From: an uncultured bacterium
GTDB lineage: Bacteria; Bacteroidota; Bacteroidia; Bacteroidales; Bacteroidaceae
NCBI GenBank assembly: GCA_905214795.1
Contig: CAJMNM010000009.1
Location: 25,764-89,763 of the forward strand
Length of the DNA: 64,000 nucleotides
Direction of reading: 5' to 3'
Positions within the stretch are counted from its first letter, which is position 1. Each line of letters starts with the position of its first letter. The notes under the pieces are model-generated. The model searched no databases. It was not told the origin of the DNA and was given only the letters and a program-made list of their open reading frames with translations. Below, piece after piece: positions 23,405 to 32,604 of the stretch. The position numbers and the translations under genes were made by a program.

Positions 23405-26146
23405 ATGACGATAAAAGACGTTATCAAGGATAGAATCCTAATCCTTGACGGTGCTATGGGCACCATGATTCAGAAATACCGGCTAAAAGAAGAGGATTTC
23501 AGAGGAGAAATTTTTAAGGATATCCCCGGACTCATGCAGGGTAACAACGACATTTTATGTCTTACACGTCCTGACATTATCCGTGAAATACATCATAAAT
23601 ATCTGGAAGCTGGAGCTGATATCATTGAAACCAATACATTCAGTTCACAACGTATCTCAATGGAAGATTATCACGTAGAAGATTATTGCCGTGATATTAA
23701 TCTCGCAGCCTGCCATATCGCCAGACAAATTGCAGATGAATATACAGCGAAAAATCCTCTAAAGCCACGTTTTGTAGCAGGATCTGTCGGCCCTACTAAT
23801 AAAACATGTTCCATGAGTCCAGACGTTAATGATCCTGCAAAGCGTACACTTACATTTGATGAATTGGTATCAGCCTATATTGAACAAATGGAAGCTCTAC
23901 TTGAAGGAGGAGTTGACACATTACTTATTGAAACTATTTTTGATACACTGAATGCCAAAGCCGCACTTTATGCAGCAGAAGAGGCCATGCGACATACAGG
24001 GCATCATGTCCCCATTATGATGTCAGTAACCGTTGCAGACAAAACCGGACGAACTCTTTCCGGACAGACATTGGAAGCATTTCTTGCTTCCGTCGCACAT
24101 GCAGATGTCTTTTCCATCGGTCTAAACTGTTCTTTTGGAGCACATGACTTAAAACCTTTTTTACAGACACTGGCACAAAAAGCACCATATTATATATCGG
24201 TCTATCCCAATGCCGGTTTACCAAACAGTCTAGGAGAATATGACCAGACTCCTCAACAAATGGCTTCAGAAATGAAAACATTTATTGATGAAGGATTAGT
24301 TAATATTATAGGAGGATGTTGCGGTACTACCGATGAATTCATTGCATTATATCCCCAATTAATACTCCACACCCAACCACATCTCCCCGTTACCCGTCCG
24401 GAAAGACTATGTTTAAGTGGCTTGGACATCCTTGATGTAACACCTGAAATTAAATTTGTCAATGTCGGAGAACGATGCAACGTAGCCGGTTCTCGCAAAT
24501 TTCTACGTCTAATAAAAGAGAAACAATATGATGAAGCATTGGATATAGCACGTAAACAAGTTGAAGACGGTGCTCTTGTTCTCGACATCAATATGGATGA
24601 CGGATTATTAGACGCTCAGAAAGAAATGACCCATTTCCTTAATTTACTTTCTGCAGAACCAGAAATTGCCCGAATCCCGGTCATGATAGACTCTTCCAAA
24701 TGGGAAGTCATTGAAGCTGGTTTAAAATGCATTCAAGGAAAATGTATTGTGAACTCAATTTCACTTAAAGAAGGGGAAAATACATTTCTATCACATGCCC
24801 GTGAAATCAAACGACTAGGAGCAGCAGTAATTGTAATGGCATTTGATGAAAAAGGACAAGCAGACAATTATGAACGAAAGATAGAAGTTTGCTCACGTGC
24901 CTACCAATTACTTACAGAAGAGGTCGGGTTTAATCCTAATGATATTATTTTCGATCCAAATGTTCTTGCTATTGCCACTGGTATGGAAGAACATAATAAT
25001 TATGCTGTAGACTTCATTCGTGCAACAGGATGGATAAAAAAGAATCTCCCTGGAGCACATGTAAGCGGCGGCGTCAGTAATCTGTCTTTTTCTTTCCGCG
25101 GAAACAACTATATCCGTGAAGCCATGCATGCGGTTTTTCTATACCACGCATGCCAGCAAGGAATGGATATGGGTATTGTCAACCCTGCAACATCTGTTAT
25201 GTATGCAGACATTCCATCAGATAAACTGAATATCATAGAGGATGTTGTACTAAACCGTAATCCCAATGCCGCAGAAAAGCTTATAGAACTGGCCGACAGA
25301 ATGAAAACAGAGGCTGAGGCTTCTAAAGGCATAACAAAAGAGCACCTTAAAGACGGCTGGCGTCAGAAAAGTGTAGAAGAACGTCTACAACATGCGCTTG
25401 TAAAAGGAATAGATACCTATTTACAGACTGATCTTGACGAAGCCTGTCTGAAATATACACATGCCGTACAAATCATAGAAGGCCCATTAATGAAAGGAAT
25501 GAATACTGTAGGTGAATTATTTGGCGCGGGAAAAATGTTTCTTCCTCAGGTTGTAAAAACAGCTCGAACAATGAAAAAAGCTGTAAATATTTTACAGCCA
25601 CGTATAGAAGCAGAAAAAGAAAAGGGCGCAGCAAAAGCCGGTCGAGTTCTTGTCGCCACAGTAAAAGGCGACGTACACGACATCGGAAAAAACATCGTAT
25701 CCGTTGTTATGGCCTGCAACAACTATGAAATTATAGATCTAGGTGTTATGACACCCGCTGAAGAAATAGTCAAAAAAGCAAAAGAATTACAACCAGATAT
25801 CATTGGATTAAGCGGTCTAATTACACCTAGCCTTGAAGAAATGGTTCATGTAGTAAGTGAACTTAAAAAAGCAGGAATCCATATCCCTATAATGATCGGT
25901 GGAGCAACAACAAGTCGCCTGCATACAGCTCTAAAAATCGCACCTGTCTATGAAGGTCCTGTTATATGGATGAAAGATGCCTCCCAGAACGCACTAGTAG
26001 CAAGTAAATTTCTTAATTCATCAACACGTGAAGAAGCACTCTCCTGCCTCATACGTGAACAAGAAAAGCTACGTCAGACATCCAGGCCCCAACAAGAGCT
26101 AACATCTTTAGAAGAAGCAAAAAACAACAAGCTGAAACTATTCTAA
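23405..26146 (+). CDS. metH: Cobalamin-dependent methionine synthase, short form without activation domain
   Basis: The 913-residue enzyme has three regions. The homocysteine-binding barrel begins LILDGAMGTMIQ and carries zinc ligands Cys242, Cys305 and Cys306 (GGCCGTT). The pterin-binding domain occupies about 350-630 (VGERCNVAGSRKF). The cobalamin cap and B12 domain carry His758 in GDVHDIGKN. It stops just after the B12 domain, so the roughly 330-residue S-adenosylmethionine activation domain of E. coli MetH is missing. The enzyme methylates homocysteine with 5-methyltetrahydrofolate. Reactivation of oxidised cobalamin must use a separate protein or another mechanism. It starts 20 bases after smpB. 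Confidence 0.96.
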   Translation: MTIKDVIKDRILILDGAMGTMIQKYRLKEEDFRGEIFKDIPGLMQGNNDILCLTRPDIIREIHHKYLEAGADIIETNTFSSQRISMEDYHVEDYCRDINLAACHIARQIADEYTAKNPLKPRFVAGSVGPTNKTCSMSPDVNDPAKRTLTFDELVSAYIEQMEALLEGGVDTLLIETIFDTLNAKAALYAAEEAMRHTGHHVPIMMSVTVADKTGRTLSGQTLEAFLASVAHADVFSIGLNCSFGAHDLKPFLQTLAQKAPYYISVYPNAGLPNSLGEYDQTPQQMASEMKTFIDEGLVNIIGGCCGTTDEFIALYPQLILHTQPHLPVTRPERLCLSGLDILDVTPEIKFVNVGERCNVAGSRKFLRLIKEKQYDEALDIARKQVEDGALVLDINMDDGLLDAQKEMTHFLNLLSAEPEIARIPVMIDSSKWEVIEAGLKCIQGKCIVNSISLKEGENTFLSHAREIKRLGAAVIVMAFDEKGQADNYERKIEVCSRAYQLLTEEVGFNPNDIIFDPNVLAIATGMEEHNNYAVDFIRATGWIKKNLPGAHVSGGVSNLSFSFRGNNYIREAMHAVFLYHACQQGMDMGIVNPATSVMYADIPSDKLNIIEDVVLNRNPNAAEKLIELADRMKTEAEASKGITKEHLKDGWRQKSVEERLQHALVKGIDTYLQTDLDEACLKYTHAVQIIEGPLMKGMNTVGELFGAGKMFLPQVVKTARTMKKAVNILQPRIEAEKEKGAAKAGRVLVATVKGDVHDIGKNIVSVVMACNNYEIIDLGVMTPAEEIVKKAKELQPDIIGLSGLITPSLEEMVHVVSELKKAGIHIPIMIGGATTSRLHTALKIAPVYEGPVIWMKDASQNALVASKFLNSSTREEALSCLIREQEKLRQTSRPQQELTSLEEAKNNKLKLF

Positions 26147-26252
26147 ATACACATTATAAGACCGCAAGCAATGGGTAATAAGAAGAATATTCTCATCAAC
26201 CAAAACTTGCGGTCGTTACATTTAAAGAAACTCTTTTTTTAAATTAACTACT

Positions 26253-26311
26253 GATACTTTTTTTATAGAATAAAACTCTTTACACCTTTTAATTTATATA
26301 AAAAAAGTATC
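26253..26311. terminator. Bidirectional terminator between metH and the ThrE-type gene
   Basis: Perfect 15-base arms GATACTTTTTTTATA (26253-26267) and TATAAAAAAAGTATC (26297-26311) lie between the converging genes. A further inverted pair GACCGCAAG / CTTGCGGTC flanks 26161-26216 nearer metH. Confidence 0.65.
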
Positions 26312-26320
26312 GAAATCCAA

Positions 26321-27676
26321 TCAATGTCTATTTCCATTAAATATCCGTCGCATTCTTCGTTTAGCCAACTCATCCTCAAGAACACGTTGACGTGTAACTG
26401 AACGATGAGCACGAACAAGAATATTAGGAACAGCTACTCCCAAACCAATACATAAAATAATCAACGCAGAACTAACACCATTATAAAACGCATTTGTCAC
26501 TTCTCCAACCACTCCATGCATATTAATAAAACTAAAGAGTGCACGATACATTAACACTCCCGGAATCATTGGTATAACAGAAGGAATCGTCAGCACATGG
26601 TTGGGAACATGAAACCAATGTACTGCCTTTACTGCAATTAAACTAACCATTAAAGCCCCCATAAATGAACCTAACACAGGACCAAGGCCCAATTCAAAGT
26701 TCACAAAATTACGAGTACATACTGAAATCATTCCTCCGACGGCAACAACCCATAACAAACGACGTTGGACATTAAAAATAGTAGAAAAACCAATAGCCGA
26801 AATTGCAGCTGCTATAGCATAAATGTAATAAGGATCATGAGGTATCATGCTCAATTCACTAAATTTTTTGTCAATATTAACATCTTCAATTGCCAAAAGC
26901 TTTATGGCAAGCACAATTCCAAAAGCCATCGCCCCCATCATCATTACGGTATTAGCAGCACGATTTATACCAACCATAACATAATTATCGATCATGTCAT
27001 CAACAAAATTTATCAATGGAACTCCGGGAACGATAAACAAGGCACAAGCCAATAAAGGATGATTCGGAGTTTCCGACCATCCCGTCAAGGAAGTAAAATA
27101 AGCCAGACAAGTTGATACTCCAGCTCCCACTGCAATACTCATATACATATTAATACCCCACTTGTTAAAACGCTCCCTTACTCTAAAACCGACAAAAGCA
27201 CATGCTGAGGCAAAAACAAACGCGATCCAATCACAACCAAACAATTTGCAGAATCCACCACAAGCAAAAGCCGCACAAATAGCCACAACAATTGGTTTAT
27301 AATTACGCGGACTTTTTTTAATTCTTTCCAATTCTTGCTCATATTGGTCTAACGTAAAATCTTTTTCAATAGCACGCCATGAAAGTTTACTAATTTCTGA
27401 CAATGCTGTCATATTAATACCATGACGCTCACACTTTTGGAATTTTGAAAAGGAATGTGTCTCATCACTCAAATTAACTGCTAGCATTGTATAACTGACA
27501 TCCATGTGGAGATTCTCTTCGGGTAATCCTAAATAAGCAGCTACCCTTTTCATATTTCTCACTACACGATTTGTATCGGCTGCGCTCTCAATCAACAGTT
27601 TACCTGTACGGAGCAATAAATCCAACTTACGACGCAACAATATTGCATCATCTTCTTCTGAACCAAAGTTCGTCAT
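26321..27676 (-). CDS. ThrE-family threonine/serine exporter (fused two-part form)
   Basis: The 451-residue protein begins with a cytoplasmic domain of about 125 residues (LLLRTGKLLIESAADTNRVVRNMKR), the N-terminal part of ThrE-type exporters. Five or so membrane helices follow, then a second block of about four helices corresponding to ThrE_2 (VQRRLLWVVAVGGMISVCTRN, FHVPNHVLTIPSVIPMIPG). The PSVIPMIPGVLMYRAL motif is characteristic. The two parts are separate genes in some bacteria and fused here. It likely exports threonine, serine or related small molecules. It is transcribed alone from its own promoter. Confidence 0.88.
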   Translation of the reverse strand: MTNFGSEEDDAILLRRKLDLLLRTGKLLIESAADTNRVVRNMKRVAAYLGLPEENLHMDVSYTMLAVNLSDETHSFSKFQKCERHGINMTALSEISKLSWRAIEKDFTLDQYEQELERIKKSPRNYKPIVVAICAAFACGGFCKLFGCDWIAFVFASACAFVGFRVRERFNKWGINMYMSIAVGAGVSTCLAYFTSLTGWSETPNHPLLACALFIVPGVPLINFVDDMIDNYVMVGINRAANTVMMMGAMAFGIVLAIKLLAIEDVNIDKKFSELSMIPHDPYYIYAIAAAISAIGFSTIFNVQRRLLWVVAVGGMISVCTRNFVNFELGLGPVLGSFMGALMVSLIAVKAVHWFHVPNHVLTIPSVIPMIPGVLMYRALFSFINMHGVVGEVTNAFYNGVSSALIILCIGLGVAVPNILVRAHRSVTRQRVLEDELAKRRMRRIFNGNRH

Positions 27677-28047
27677 AATTATATACCCTTTTACCTAATT
27701 TAATATTTTTCAGTCTGCAAAGATAGGAAATGTAGCTAGAAGATTATTACAACAAAATAAAAAATTAACATCTAACCATATCATTATCGGCCGATAAATT
27801 AAAACATACCTATATATAAAGGGTATTATGCATTAATAATTATAGATAAAAATGCATAATTATGTTAAAAAATATTATTATTACCTTTTACTAATAAGTC
27901 AAATTATAATATTAAGGCATTTTCTTTATATGTAGAATACATTTCAACAATATTGTATAATAATTATCAACACAAAAAAGATTAACTTTGCATATAAATA
28001 TATTAACTTTGGAAAAATTTAAAAAAGATTACCTTGACACATGGTAC
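27677..28047. other. AT-rich divergent promoter region
   Basis: No gene is seen in these 371 bases. They contain a minus-strand promoter for the exporter gene and, near the right end, two copies of ATTAACTTTG 21 bases apart (27981-27990 and 28002-28011). Each copy contains TAACTTTG, a match to the -7 box, and they face the small DNA-binding protein gene. Confidence 0.6.
27718..27725 (-). promoter_or_regulatory. Putative -7 box of the ThrE-type gene
   Basis: TATCTTTG followed by C on the minus strand, 42 bases before the start codon, is a perfect -7 match. Confidence 0.58.
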
Positions 28048-28338
28048 ATGATACATATCGGACAACTTATTGAACGACAAATACACGAACAAGAGCGTAC
28101 CGCGACATGGCTTGCCAAGAAGCTATATTGCGATAGGACAAATGTTTATTCTATATTTAAAAGAAAGAGTTTAGATACTGATTTATTATTACGCATAAGC
28201 AGAATTTTGAATTTTAATTTCTTTGACTATTATGTCAATGAGCTTTACAGTACATCTGAAGAAGACAATGAGGATACTATAATAATTGATGCACATACTG
28301 ATAAAAACGACCATCTTACTCATCAGACTAAATACTAA
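28048..28338 (+). CDS. Small helix-turn-helix DNA-binding protein (XRE-like)
   Basis: From ATG 28048 the protein has 96 residues. It contains a compact helix-turn-helix (QERTATWLAKKLYCDRTNVY, then SIFKRKSLDTDLLLRISRIL), a pattern seen in many short Bacteroidales regulators, and an acidic unstructured tail. The frame is open back to a TTG at 27988, but that TTG is part of a TAACTTTG promoter box, so the ATG is preferred. It lies alone between two promoters and is followed by a terminator. Possibly it regulates itself or the kinase downstream; there is no direct evidence. Confidence 0.72.
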   Translation: MIHIGQLIERQIHEQERTATWLAKKLYCDRTNVYSIFKRKSLDTDLLLRISRILNFNFFDYYVNELYSTSEEDNEDTIIIDAHTDKNDHLTHQTKY

Positions 28339-28382
28339 TATTTATATTACATATTAATAGAATAAAAAAACAATTGTTTTTT

Positions 28383-28439
28383 ATCTCCTTACATTCGGTA
28401 TCCATTCCCCCTTATTTTCCGAATTAAGGAGATTTTTTT
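28383..28439 (+). terminator. Terminator between the HTH gene and the hybrid kinase
   Basis: The stem ATCTCCTTA / TAAGGAGAT, extended by ATTCGG / CCGAAT with a mismatch, is followed by a run of seven T. A -7 promoter box starts two bases after it. Confidence 0.78.
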
Positions 28440-28440
28440 A

Positions 28441-28448
28441 TAGATTTG
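28441..28448 (+). promoter_or_regulatory. Putative -7 box of the hybrid kinase gene
   Basis: TAGATTTG followed by C matches TAnnTTTG and lies 25 bases before the start codon, immediately after the terminator of the preceding gene. Confidence 0.55.
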
Positions 28449-28473
28449 CACCATAAATTAAGAAGTATAATCT

Positions 28474-30996
28474 ATGAAACCTTCTATACCATTTAAAGTA
28501 GCTTGCGGTTATGTAATAGTCACTTGTTTATTTTTAGTAGGAATCTATGCCATTTACATCCAATTGCAATCTATGTCTGAACTTTCAGAAAACGAACAAA
28601 CAATCGCACTACGACGTAAAGCAACTCATCTACTGATTTGTAAGATTCTTGAAGCTGAAAATATTGCTCAGACAATCCATTTAGGCCATAAAGAAGGATA
28701 TGCAGCTTATGAAAGCTCACTGCAAAACGTTCATCGTGCCATTATAGGTATAGACACTTTATTAACAGACAGTATGCAAAAGGCAAGACTTGATACACTG
28801 TCATTACTTATGAATCAACGTAAACGTAACCTACTGAAACTTTTGCAAACCATAGATTCGCAATCTTTTGATAAAGTGTATCATGAAAAAATCAATAATT
28901 TACTGGCACAAAACGATACTGTAATCAGAAAACCAAAAGTAGAAAGAAAAATCATACAATCAGAAAAATCATATACTGTCAAAAAACCTAAAAAGAAGTT
29001 TTTCCAAAGATTGGCTGAAGCATTTAGACCCAACACAACAGATACAACAAAAATCAATCAAAGCACACAGATACTTACAGTTGATACTCTTGAACAAAAT
29101 TACAATACGGCAGATACATTAGCAAATCTGTTGACAGATATCGAAAAAGAAGTACATCAATCTAAAATTCAGCGTAAAAGCCGTCTTAAAATGCAAATTG
29201 AACAACTTAATTATGTAGGAATAGAATTAAGTTACAGACTAGCTCAATTGCTAGAAAGTATTGAACAAGACGAACAATTGTGGATACAAACAGAAACAGA
29301 TAAGGCTGTTAAAGCACGTCAACATGCAACTCTCATTATGGGATGTGTCACACTGTGTGCCATTCTGCTGTCATTCATATTCTTTATGTTGGTACGCCGT
29401 GATAATAATCGCAGCAATCATTATCGAAAAGCACTTGAGCAGGCAAAAGAAAAAGCTGAAGAATTGTTGTCTGCACGCGAAAAACTTATGCTAACCATCA
29501 CTCATGACATCAAGGCACCAACAGGATCCATATTAGGATATACAGACCTTCTTATCCCTCTGATAACAGAAAAAAAACAAACTTTTTACCTAAATAATAT
29601 CAAAAGCGCAGCCAACCACTTACTTAATCTGGTCAATTCTTTATTAGATTATCATCGTCTTGAAGCCCAAAAAATGGATTTACAGATAGTTAGCTTTGAT
29701 CCTCATCAGCTTATGGAAACCATTTATAATGGCTTTTTACCTACCGCAAGCAAGAAAGGCTTAAAACTTACATTTAATTATCAAGCAACATCAGAATGTA
29801 CTTGTCGAGGAGATGCATTCAGAATCCGGCAAATTACAGAAAACCTGATCAGCAATGCGTTAAAGTTCACTCAAAAAGGAAATATCACATTAAACGTAAA
29901 GCTAAATGATAAAGATATACACTTTAACGTAAGTGATACGGGATGCGGTATGACAAAAGAAGAGCAAATCTGTATATTTCAAGCTTTCACACGACTGCGC
30001 AGTGCTCAAGGAGAAGAAGGTTTCGGATTAGGATTATCTATTACACAAAAACTGGTAGAGCTTTTACACGGTTCTATTACACTACAAAGTACGCCAGGTA
30101 AAGGCAGCTGCTTCACAGTAACTATCCCTATTGAAATTGTACCTTCTACTACAGAATCCGCAACAGATAAAAATAGATTTTCCCCCAATATGCTTTTATC
30201 GGGAAATATTCCACCTTTGCATATCCTACTTATTGACGATGACCGGATACAATTGGAATTAACCAAAGCTATGCTTGAACAAATACATCCAACAACTACA
30301 GATAAAAATCAAAATTGGAAAATTACCTGTTGCACTCAACCTGAAGATGTTTTTAATTTACTCAGCGAAAGCCTACCCGACTTATTGCTGACAGATATTC
30401 AAATGCCTGCACTAAATGGTTTTGAATTAATGGAAAAACTCCATCAGAAAGGGTTTGATACATTACCGGTCATAGCCATTACAGCACGACAAGACCTGCA
30501 AGAAGAAGACTTTAAAGCAAAAAATTTTTCGACATGTCTATATAAGCCTTTTAATATTAACGAATTAAAATCTGCAATATACAAAGCAACCAATATAAGG
30601 TTTACAGAAAGTACTCATCCTACAATATCAAACAATACAACATCCAAACGTTTTAATTTTGATGCACTCACAACTTTTGCTGGCGATGACAAAAAAGCAG
30701 CCGATGAAATTCTAACTGTATTTCTCACAGAATCAATCACTCATGAATCAAGAATGACCGAGGCAATTAAAAACAATGATCATCAGGATATCTGCCAGCT
30801 TGCCCATAAACTTCTTCCAACATTTACTCTTATAGGAGCAGATGTAATCAATGACATGAAAATGCTTGACAACGCACGTCATGATCATTCCAAATGGACA
30901 GAAGAACATCAACAAGCCGCAATTCATATATTAGATTCATTACGGGATATCATCAAATATCTAAAGAATATTTTCAAGGAATATAAAAACACTTAA
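28474..30996 (+). CDS. Hybrid sensor histidine kinase with receiver and HPt domains
   Basis: This 840-residue inner-membrane protein has transmembrane helices at about 8-31 and 286-308, flanking a roughly 255-residue periplasmic, mostly helical sensor domain with a Lys-rich middle. The kinase core follows, with His344 in TITHDIKAPTGS and ATP-binding motifs NLISNALKF, DTGCGM and GFGLGLSI. A receiver domain carries Asp641 in LLTDIQMP, and a C-terminal HPt domain carries His778 in CQLAHKLLP. The complete phosphorelay chain suggests that the final acceptor is Asp52 of the sigma54-type regulator encoded 66 bases downstream. The sensed signal is unknown. Confidence 0.92.
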   Translation: MKPSIPFKVACGYVIVTCLFLVGIYAIYIQLQSMSELSENEQTIALRRKATHLLICKILEAENIAQTIHLGHKEGYAAYESSLQNVHRAIIGIDTLLTDSMQKARLDTLSLLMNQRKRNLLKLLQTIDSQSFDKVYHEKINNLLAQNDTVIRKPKVERKIIQSEKSYTVKKPKKKFFQRLAEAFRPNTTDTTKINQSTQILTVDTLEQNYNTADTLANLLTDIEKEVHQSKIQRKSRLKMQIEQLNYVGIELSYRLAQLLESIEQDEQLWIQTETDKAVKARQHATLIMGCVTLCAILLSFIFFMLVRRDNNRSNHYRKALEQAKEKAEELLSAREKLMLTITHDIKAPTGSILGYTDLLIPLITEKKQTFYLNNIKSAANHLLNLVNSLLDYHRLEAQKMDLQIVSFDPHQLMETIYNGFLPTASKKGLKLTFNYQATSECTCRGDAFRIRQITENLISNALKFTQKGNITLNVKLNDKDIHFNVSDTGCGMTKEEQICIFQAFTRLRSAQGEEGFGLGLSITQKLVELLHGSITLQSTPGKGSCFTVTIPIEIVPSTTESATDKNRFSPNMLLSGNIPPLHILLIDDDRIQLELTKAMLEQIHPTTTDKNQNWKITCCTQPEDVFNLLSESLPDLLLTDIQMPALNGFELMEKLHQKGFDTLPVIAITARQDLQEEDFKAKNFSTCLYKPFNINELKSAIYKATNIRFTESTHPTISNNTTSKRFNFDALTTFAGDDKKAADEILTVFLTESITHESRMTEAIKNNDHQDICQLAHKLLPTFTLIGADVINDMKMLDNARHDHSKWTEEHQQAAIHILDSLRDIIKYLKNIFKEYKNT

Positions 30997-31034
30997 AAAA
31001 AGCACCATAATAAACAAAAAAGAACAAAAGCCAG

Positions 31035-31042
31035 TATCTTTG
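31035..31042 (+). promoter_or_regulatory. Putative -7 box of the sigma54-type regulator gene
   Basis: TATCTTTG followed by C is a perfect -7 match 20 bases before the start codon. The regulator may therefore be expressed independently of, or in addition to, read-through from the kinase gene. Confidence 0.55.
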
Positions 31043-31062
31043 CTTAAAATAAATCATTGCAA

Positions 31063-32427
31063 ATGACTTCTATTCTGATTGTTGAAGACGACTTAACATT
31101 CTCAAAAATGTTAAAGACATGGCTCGAACGGAAAGGATTTAACGCAGATACAGTTTCAAATGTATTGAATGCGGAAAAAATTCTCTCCAAACAAAAATTT
31201 GACCTTGTATTATCCGATTTACGTCTACCTGATAAAGATGGATTATATATTCTATCGTGGATGAAGAAAAAGCAAATCAACAGTCCGGTCATCATTATGA
31301 CCAGTTATGCCGAAGTACAGAATGCAGTAGAAGCTATGAAACAAGGTGCAAGCGATTATATTGCCAAACCTGTTCAACCAGATTTATTGCTAGAAAAAAT
31401 TCAAGACGCATTACACAAAAATCAATCGACATCTATTAAAATAGAAAAAGAGAAAAAACATAGCGCCATAATCCACCATAATGAAGCTCCTATTTTCATG
31501 GAAGGAAAAAGCGAAGCTGCCAGACAACTATATAATTATGTGGCGTTAGTAGCCCCGACACCTATGTCTGTACTCATATATGGTGCAAGTGGTACAGGAA
31601 AAGAATATGTAGCTCACCGCATCCATCAACTTAGTAAACGCTCAGACAAGCCATTTGTTGCTATCGATTGCGGTGCCATGTTGAAAGAACTATCAGCTTC
31701 TGAATTCTTTGGACATGTAAAAGGTTCGTTTACCGGAGCTGTTACCGATAAGACAGGAGCTTTTGTTGAAGCCAACGGTGGAACATTGTTTTTAGATGAA
31801 ATTGGAAATCTTAGTTACGATGTACAGGTGCAGTTACTTAGAGCTATTCAGGAACACCGTATCCGACCTATAGGCTCAACTCAAGAAATAGAAGTTGATG
31901 TACGCCTCATCTGCGCAACAAACGAAAATTTACCTAAAGCAATTGCAAACGGACAATTTCGTGAGGATCTTTATCATCGTCTTAACGAATTTACACTTCA
32001 CATGCCTCTTTTAAAAGATCGTGGAGAAGATATCCTTTTATTTGCAGATTTTTTTCTTCAACAAGCCAATCGTGAGTTAGAAAAAGATATTATAGGCTTC
32101 GACCCATATGTTTCACAATCTATAATGAATTATTCATGGCCTGGTAATCTACGACAAATGAAGAATATCATTAAACGTGCAACACTTTTAGCCCAAGGTG
32201 ATTTCATCACTAAACAAGAACTTAATCTCTCAAATGAATTTAATGTACAAGGAAATACAGATATAAACATCGATTTACGGCTACACGATGAGACTTCTGA
32301 GAAAGAGCGCATATTGCAAGCTCTACAAACAGCTAATCACAATAAAAGTAAAGCTGCCATCCTCCTCGGAATAGATCGTAAAACTCTCTACAATAAATTA
32401 AAACTCTACAATATTCCACAATCATAG
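31063..32427 (+). CDS. Sigma54-dependent response regulator (NtrC family)
   Basis: From ATG 31063 this is a 454-residue activator with the classic three domains. The receiver domain has phosphoacceptor Asp52 in VLSDLRLPD. The AAA+ domain has a Walker A at about 174-181 (GASGTGKE), a GSFTGA loop at 221-226 (variant of GAFTGA) that contacts sigma54, and a Walker B with LFLDEIGN. A Fis-type helix-turn-helix lies near the C terminus (HNKSKAAILLGIDRKTLYNKLK). An in-frame TTG six bases upstream is less likely as the start. It lies directly after the hybrid kinase and directly before a sigma54-like promoter, so kinase, regulator and the downstream gene probably form one signalling unit. Confidence 0.95.
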   Translation: MTSILIVEDDLTFSKMLKTWLERKGFNADTVSNVLNAEKILSKQKFDLVLSDLRLPDKDGLYILSWMKKKQINSPVIIMTSYAEVQNAVEAMKQGASDYIAKPVQPDLLLEKIQDALHKNQSTSIKIEKEKKHSAIIHHNEAPIFMEGKSEAARQLYNYVALVAPTPMSVLIYGASGTGKEYVAHRIHQLSKRSDKPFVAIDCGAMLKELSASEFFGHVKGSFTGAVTDKTGAFVEANGGTLFLDEIGNLSYDVQVQLLRAIQEHRIRPIGSTQEIEVDVRLICATNENLPKAIANGQFREDLYHRLNEFTLHMPLLKDRGEDILLFADFFLQQANRELEKDIIGFDPYVSQSIMNYSWPGNLRQMKNIIKRATLLAQGDFITKQELNLSNEFNVQGNTDINIDLRLHDETSEKERILQALQTANHNKSKAAILLGIDRKTLYNKLKLYNIPQS

Positions 32428-32455
32428 TGTGGAATTATTCCACATCATTTCCACA
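32413..32455. promoter_or_regulatory. Cluster of TTCCACA half-sites: putative enhancer for the sigma54 regulator
   Basis: Four copies of TTCCACA or its complement occur at 32414-32420, 32428-32434 (inverted), 32438-32444 and 32449-32455. The middle two form a perfect 17-base palindrome, TGTGGAATTATTCCACA. The first copy lies inside the end of the regulator gene. The cluster is centred about 95 bases upstream of the -24 element, the usual distance for sigma54 activator sites. Confidence 0.62.
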
Positions 32456-32528
32456 ATAATCTACACCTTCCCAAAAGCCTAATTTACACAATTCGTTAAT
32501 TATCTGAGATTTACAAAAACATGTTTTT

Positions 32529-32545
32529 TTGGCATAGCGTTTGTC
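32529..32545 (+). promoter_or_regulatory. Sigma54-like promoter of the tandem-repeat gene
   Basis: TTGGCATAGCGTTTGTC resembles the -24/-12 consensus TTGGCACGnnnnTTGCT. The GG element is intact and the spacing is right, while the -12 GC is GT here. No TAnnTTTG box lies in the region, which argues against an ordinary promoter. The leader to the start codon would be about 50 bases. Confidence 0.52.
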
Positions 32546-32604
32546 ACATATTAATGTAGGAACAAAAATCAATTAATAGTACAAACACTTAAAAATAAAA
32601 GAAC

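Noticed and set aside
22914..26146. SAM or cobalamin riboswitch for metH
   Set aside because: metH starts 20 bases after smpB within an operon, leaving no room, and no B12-box-like sequence is seen upstream of the operon.
27988..28047. TTG start for the small HTH protein
   Set aside because: This TTG is part of a TAACTTTG promoter box; the ATG at 28048 gives the usual length for this kind of protein.
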